From the NCBI GenBank assembly GCA_026874595.1, contig CM049321.1, positions 2,666,479 to 2,730,478 of the forward strand: 64,000 nt of DNA, read 5' to 3'. Of this stretch, positions 58,700 to 64,000 are shown one piece after another. Position 1 is the stretch's first letter. Every line of letters begins with the position of its first letter. The position numbers and the translations under genes were made by a program. Source of the stretch: Sipunculus nudus (lineage: Eukaryota; Annelida; Sipuncula; Golfingiida; Sipunculidae). The notes below the pieces were generated by a model. The model saw only the letters and a list, made by a program, of their open reading frames with translations, was not told the DNA's origin and did no database searches.

Positions 58700-60080
58700 A
58701 CTCAAAGAATAGTCGATCAGTTTCCATTAAGTTATTCATTGAATTGTAAAAAGTCAGTTGTAATCTGGATCACCTCAATGTATTTAGTTTTTAGGATAAT
58801 TAACCAATGTGAGATAGCGTGATAAGTTTTCTCTTATCGAGGCAGAGACCCTCGCCATTCACCAGTATTAGGGGAAAACTTTCATAGAAGATTCCCTTCG
58901 CGTACAAATGTTCAGCTGCTAGCAGCGACGAAACCTCCAATATACCTTAAGCGGCCGACTGTTACGTCTCTTCCAGTATATAGTCAGGTGTTTTTTGTAC
59001 ACGATGCGATCGTATTTTATAGAAAAGGGAGCGTTATTAATAGTTTCACTGACAGTGTGGCATTTAAACTTTTACACCATGGTATTAGTATCTCCTATCT
59101 AAGGCAACTGCAACATATCAGAAACAAAGTACATTTAACTTCAGTTATTGTATATTAGTAGAGATACCCGGCATTGCTCGAGGTAAAGGTCAGCTCGCTT
59201 AAATCAAACCAGAAATCCGTCACCATTCATTTTAATCAGCCTCACAGATGTTATAAAGTATGCTAATGCATATTAAGCTGAAATCAGTTAAAATAGAGGC
59301 ATTGTTTCTCCATTCTTCAATAAAATTACTCGCTGTATTTGTACCAACCCCCCCCCCCCTAAAAAAAAATAATAATTAGTTATTCTATAGGGCTGCTGTC
59401 TGTTCAGTCTTGCTAACTAATCCTAGTATGTCAGGGCACGTGCAGTCAGGGGAATAAACATAAGGGCAGTGAATGTGAAAGACTGTTGTGTAATTAAACT
59501 GTTAATACCTTGCTTTACAGTCTGATGCTGATTTAATGCTCATTATGAGACATCTGTCTTATAAAATTAATTAATGAATGCTTGTATCTAGTACCCAGTA
59601 AACTGTTCATTGGTTTATGATATAGAAAAGAAAACCAAACTATTCACCATACCAATGATAAATGTTACATGCGTAAAACTATAAGAAGCAAGGAAAGATT
59701 AAACATTTGCTTTGTCTGCTGGATTTAATTTCATTTGCAAGACTATTTGATTTTAATTTCATATTTACAAAATCAGGGCCCAGCTGATCAGGGCCCCACT
59801 CATGGTAACGCAGCCATACATTGTCCAGACCAATTGTACAAAGCGGCTGACTTGTCCCCATGCAGTCCTGGTGTGTGTCCAGCACTGCAGGCTGCTGCCT
59901 GATAGCACACGCCTGTTAAAGCCCTGATATGTACCTGGTTATTAGGTAATCTGGTGTAAGCCTGAACTTATTTTAGTTTAAGTATACCGTACCGGTACAT
60001 CATATGTTATTGAAATACCTAATCTTCATTTGAAGACCAAAAGAGGGGCACCACTGATATTTTTTTTTTGGGGGGGGAGG
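58700..60080. other. no gene recognised
   Basis: Spacer between the inverted-repeat arms. Homopolymers lie at 59348-59358 (C) and 60061-60080 (T then G). The 59890-59960 segment weakly matches 52795-52860. Confidence 0.4.
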
Positions 60081-60083
60081 GGG

Positions 60084-60215
60084 TGACTCAACTCTGATAC
60101 GGGTACATAAAAGCGAAACACCTCAGATCATGGTACAAGTGCTTGTAAAATGTCTGCATAGCCATCCGAAATGCCGTTATATATGTGTACAGCGTGCTTG
60201 GCTACGGGCCTGCCA
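60084..60215 (-). repeat. Inverted repeat arm, right
   Basis: Reverse complement of the 57893-58026 arm, about 90% identical by eye apart from one small gap. Confidence 0.88.
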
Positions 60216-60219
60216 AAAA

Positions 60220-61325
60220 TAGTAGACATGAGGGGGTATACATTTTATGTTCTTTATTGACGTTATGATATATAATTTATCAGAAGAATTATTTTATCAG
60301 GGGAGACTGCATGCAGACAAATTTCTTTATGTGTAAAGGCGTTGGCTCCGTCAAATGACCAAAATCTGTATCGGTAAAAATAGTCTTCCTAGGCAGGGAG
60401 GTTAAAATTTAACAACAGGAATTTCCCTGATTGTGTAAAAATGTCCATATATTTATTGTTTTTCAGCACTGTTACTTATTGTTTTTCCAAAATGGCGGAA
60501 GTATTTCAGCTTTCCTTAGTTTTGGAATACAATTCACACTGTCAACACATACATATACTGAGTACTAGAAAGAATGAAGAAGTTATTAAGTTTCTTTGAA
60601 TAAATATCATATTTTTTTCAACACCATTATACATCAACACCGTTATTATTCACTTTTTACGTTGTTGAATGTCAATTAACGGTGTTGGAGGAAAAAGGGA
60701 ACAAGATAGATGTAACATATAAATTCTACAAACTGGCATTGTTATTCCGAAATTTCATAGTTTTTATAATAAAATACATCGTACAGGTAAACTTTTCTTA
60801 TTTTTTTCTAAATTAATTATCTGAGACCGTGAAATTGGTTCCTTAAAGATTGTAATGGTGTTGAAATTTACGATAATGACACATAGGTCATTAAATTAGC
60901 CAAAACTAACTTTTCTTGAAATAAAGTGCTCTGCTGAAATATTTTCATATAGTTAATTTTTGTTATTTCCATGTGAAAATAAATATTATGATAAGTTATT
61001 TTTCAGATGTTGTACCTGCTGAAATTATTCGTTTTTCGTAGAATGCCCCTGTATATGGGGTTCCTCCCGTTTACGCGCGCAGATAGTGTCGAGCTTAGAA
61101 TCCCACTCAAAAATGTACTTTCAGATAGATTTAACATTTTAGTCACCCTTGGTAAAACTTATTTGTGTAGGTGTGATCTGGTTGGAGCTGACAATGATTT
61201 GGTTCACAGCACTTGCCGGTGAGGCAGCTAGGAGTTGGTGCATGAACAGTGGACACACATCGTCCTTAATTTCTTGTGCTTAGGTTCCACACCGACATTT
61301 GGTTATGATCCTGATAATATCATGG
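60220..61325. other. no gene recognised
   Basis: AT-rich sequence without recognised features. Confidence 0.4.
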
Positions 61326-61328
61326 AAC

Positions 61329-61682
61329 TAAGGCCAAAAAAAATTAAAAGTATGGTTCTCAGGCACCGCCCGCATCAATTTTAAACCCCCGCATCACATA
61401 TTTTTATTTTGATTTTCAATAAAAACTTTCCAATTTTGAGCTGCTGCCGCTCCGACATTTCTTTCAAGAAGATAAAACCTTACAATTTCCTTTCTTTTGT
61501 AGTGCTTTTACTTATTTAGCATAATAAAACTGTTATTTTCATGCTTTTCCCTTATCATTTGACATTTTTATCGAAACATACAAAAAAAATTGAAATAAAA
61601 AAGCGCCCGCCCGCATTGATTTCTGAGAACCTGATTTCTGAAAGTGCCTGAGAACCATACCTTTTTTTTTATTTTGGCCTAA
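61329..61682. mobile_element. PIF/Harbinger-like MITE
   Basis: The element at 61332-61679 (348 bp) has imperfect inverted ends of about 36 bp. Each starts GGCCAAAAW, then an A-rich stretch, then GTATGGTTCTCAGGCAC. It is flanked by TAA on both sides (61329-61331 and 61680-61682). A 3-bp TAA/TTA duplication with GG-starting ends fits PIF/Harbinger. The interior is non-coding. Confidence 0.88.
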
Positions 61683-61687
61683 TGTTT

Positions 61688-61992
61688 TCTCCTGAGCAAT
61701 GTGTCTTCGTAACAAATGGGGGCTCTTCCAATGTGACGGTAAACTTTGTGGCCCAGGGAATATGCTCACCAAAGTGTGACACCTTGGAAAATTAGTCTTG
61801 TTCTGACAGCAGAACGCTTTTTAAGAGGGGGTGTGTTACGGGGTGACATAAAAGCGGACAGAACTGTCTCGCTTGTGAAGCTTGCTTTTCTAGCGAAGCG
61901 GTTGGTACACAAGACTTGTCCGCCACCGACACGGATTCAAATCCCGGATAGGCCCACTCTTCTCCCCTGAACAATTTGTCTTCGTAACAATA
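61688..61992 (+). repeat. tRNA-derived SINE with flanking direct repeat
   Basis: A tRNA-like head at about 61893-61960 has an A box (tagcgaagcggttgg) and a B box (gattcaaatccc). A 27-bp segment, ctcc(c)ctga(a/g)caat followed by gtgtcttcgtaacaa or a variant, occurs at 61688-61716 and again at 61964-61992, flanking the unit. Confidence 0.7.
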
Positions 61993-61999
61993 TATAAAT

Positions 62000-62885
62000 A
62001 TATATATAAACATAAATGTATATCAATTATAAATTAGGTCCGTAGGGCCTACGTCCAGATGGTGACCACTTGGTAGGACTATGAATTCCTTCAACTGATG
62101 CATTAGGCCCTTCATAATAAAGTGTGCCAATCATCTTTGTGTGAAACAAAGCATACACAACCCACATAGGTATGCTACAATATCGTGACCTTTTCTTTTA
62201 TGAATATTTCCTGTACACTAATGAGGAGGTCCGGTGTAATGACCTAATTTTGTAGGAAAATCGGCTTAATTCAACAGATAAATATATTCATGTACTTACT
62301 TCGCGATGTAGTTGTATTGATTTTCTCCGTGTGAGAAGCCCATGACCTACTCTACGTAAGAACGGGTGTCATTATAGCGTGACGTTTGTGACGTCACGGG
62401 TGTCACGTGAATGCACATGAATGCGACAAGGTCAGCTGATATGAGGGAATTTCTTTTGTGACGTCATTGTAGTAAAAGACCCTTTTTCAAAACACTTGTA
62501 CCTTTCGATGAACGTTTAACAATACGCCCTCTCTAACCGAGGTAAGAGTTTCAATATCTTTTGGATTATGAGATTTACATATCGATGAAGACACTATGAA
62601 CTCGCTTGCTTGCAATGGCCACAGCATTTCGGGCGTTAAACGACACACAGGTGATGGTAAAGCGCTCATTGACCGAGACTGGGAGATGGTAGAGAGAGGC
62701 TGCCGTTTGTTATGCATGTGCATTATAATATTATATGACACTGCAACATGTGAATAAGTTCTCGCCATTTTCATTTCAACAGGAAATATGTAAATTATCT
62801 CTGAAGGGATTATTAATCAGTACAAGTTAATAAGCCAATATTTTCTTCTTGACAATCTTCCTTTAACCAGTAATGACGTTTCTTT
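62000..62885. other. no gene recognised; upstream of exon 1 at 62.89 kb
   Basis: A cluster of tgacgt(c/t)ac motifs at 62379-62405 and 62459-62466 resembles CREB/ATF sites and may belong to the promoter region of the next gene. No TATA/initiator pair is clear. Confidence 0.35.
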
Positions 62886-62890
62886 CAGAC

Positions 62891-63004
62891 TGGCCATGGG
62901 GGAGCACAAACCGGTTTACATCGTGTGTATTGTAGCTGCGGCTGTCATGTTCGTCGTCACGGTCATATTTAATGCCCTCTCCGGAAGTATTGGTGTTCAG
63001 ACGG
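62891..63004 (+). CDS. Exon 1 of an intact multi-pass membrane protein paralogue
   Basis: The acceptor gacgtttctttcag is followed after seven bases by an ATG (62898) in ggccATGGGGG context. About 36 codons follow, including IVCIVAAAVMFVVTVIFNAL (first transmembrane helix) and SGSIGVQT, ending at the donor ACGG|GTAAGT. The NALSG motif after the helix matches the family represented by the pseudogene at 38.67-39.44 kb. The rest of the gene lies beyond the window. The preceding acceptor implies an upstream untranslated exon. Confidence 0.7.
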
Positions 63005-63009
63005 GTAAG

Positions 63010-63555
63010 TAAAGACATATTGTAACTCTTACATATAAATTAGCAAATTTTTAGTATCGGTAAAACTTTTAAGATGAGCCCCTTCAAGGTTGAATAGACG
63101 TAAGAAGGGTAAGTTTTTTTTTTAATTTCTTTGCGTATCAGCGGTCCCCCCCCCACCCCACCCCTCTATTTATGCTTTCATTTCGGGCAAATATCTCGCA
63201 GTGATGATAATTTGCCTTGGTGACGGGATTTATCAGATGAAAAATCCCTTTTCAACACATTATAGTTCTGTGAAATCCTGGCAAGTATTACCATCGTTTG
63301 ACATTTTAATAAACGCACTGTAACTGTAGCCATTTTATATGTACAAGGATATTTACATGGTTGCTGATGCTACTGCACATTTCCCGGGTTTCACCAGAGG
63401 CTTGCCACAGGACCAAGAATTGTTTTTAAACCAATGCGAGAGGATTATCGTATTTTGCATCCGACTCCAACATTCAAACCCGCGACAACATGCATGCCCC
63501 CGTGGATTTGATTACAATTCTTAGCGCTTAGACGGGGCTGCTGGTCCCGGCCTAT
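63010..63555. other. presumed intron 1 of the membrane-protein gene
   Basis: No further exon is recognised. Contains a C-rich stretch at 63145-63160. Confidence 0.4.
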
Positions 63556-63559
63556 ACAA

Positions 63560-63625
63560 ACCAGCGGTTATAGCGAAGGAGAATGCAGTGTATAATCACT
63601 GCGTATAAGGAGCGTAGGTTGGGAT
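63560..63625 (+). repeat. Dispersed repeat, copy 2 (first copy at 34765-34860)
   Basis: Shares agcggtta, gagaatgcagtgtataa and aaggagcgta with the 34.8-kb copy. Confidence 0.55.
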
Positions 63626-63629
63626 ATGT

Positions 63630-64000
63630 ATGACGAATATGGTAGGCTCATGCTGTAATGTTAAACGGAGGTGCCATATTCCTGAAAAAGGGCTTCGTCA
63701 AAGATAAATTTGGAATACTATATACTTTATGTATGCAATCACTAGTGAATGACCGTGACTAATCGTAACCTTTTTTTTTCAAAATATAACCAAACAGCTG
63801 TAATCACAGTTCAACTGTAAGCTCAGCTGAGTTTGCGAAACAATCGTGATGCGTTCTTGACCTCTTTATTTTCTTACCGTCAGTTCGCAATTCAAAATTG
63901 TAACCCGAAAATTTCTTACTTAACATCTCAACAGGGCCTGTTAAAATATTGGAAACCCAAAATCTGTTTTCATCGACTTGTATTTGTGAGCACACATTTG
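63630..64000. other. no gene recognised
   Basis: Presumed intron sequence up to the window edge. Confidence 0.4.

Overview
The window looks like nuclear DNA of an invertebrate animal, most likely a marine mollusc and plausibly a bivalve. The base composition is AT-rich. Genes are split into short exons with GT/AG borders and long introns, and there is no operon-like packing. The repeat content is heavy: tRNA-derived SINEs, TIR elements, a Ty3/Gypsy element, solo LTRs and several families of tandem repeats with 97-337 bp units. The species cannot be fixed from sequence alone.

Layout. At 1338-6026 lies a complete-length but dead Ty3/Gypsy element on the minus strand, with 169/168-bp LTRs and an AATA target duplication. 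From 6 to 14.6 kb there is mostly unrecognised AT-rich DNA with old repeats. From 14.69 to 22.62 kb there is a plausible plus-strand gene: a TATA promoter, a 5' leader exon, a start-codon exon, a 21-nt microexon, and an exon encoding the first half of a von Willebrand type D-like domain. A hAT-type TIR element and SINEs sit in its introns. From 22.65 to 27.4 kb two tandem arrays (331-bp and about 337-bp units) lie side by side, and the first is split by an 843-bp solo LTR. From 28.1 to 33.7 kb there is a minus-strand gene with a CARD-like segment, a large unassigned central region and small ankyrin-repeat exons, in phase except for one internal frame break. A second copy of the solo LTR, with perfect ends and a CAGG duplication, is at 35.30-36.05 kb.

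From 38.67 to 39.44 kb is a minus-strand pseudogene of a multi-pass membrane protein family. A possible relic of its first exon is at about 41.7 kb, and an intact first exon of what seems to be a paralogue is on the plus strand at 62.89-63.00 kb. Between them are a 157-bp-unit array, a 75-bp minisatellite and a 10.5-kb complex satellite (41.73-52.23 kb). The satellite is made of 96/97-bp monomers in two alternating types, with a 2.82-kb higher-order duplication and five small inverted blocks. From 53.5 to 54.7 kb is a 280-bp-unit array, and the remainder holds dispersed repeats, an inverted-repeat pair and a PIF/Harbinger-like MITE.

The strongest candidates for something not yet described are the internal architecture of the satellite, a group of mutually related tandem arrays with a shared end sequence, and a 35-nt frame-changing candidate exon in the CARD/ankyrin gene. 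No CRISPR, prokaryotic or phage system is present. All gene models are read by eye from splice signals and reading phase; no transcript or database evidence was available.
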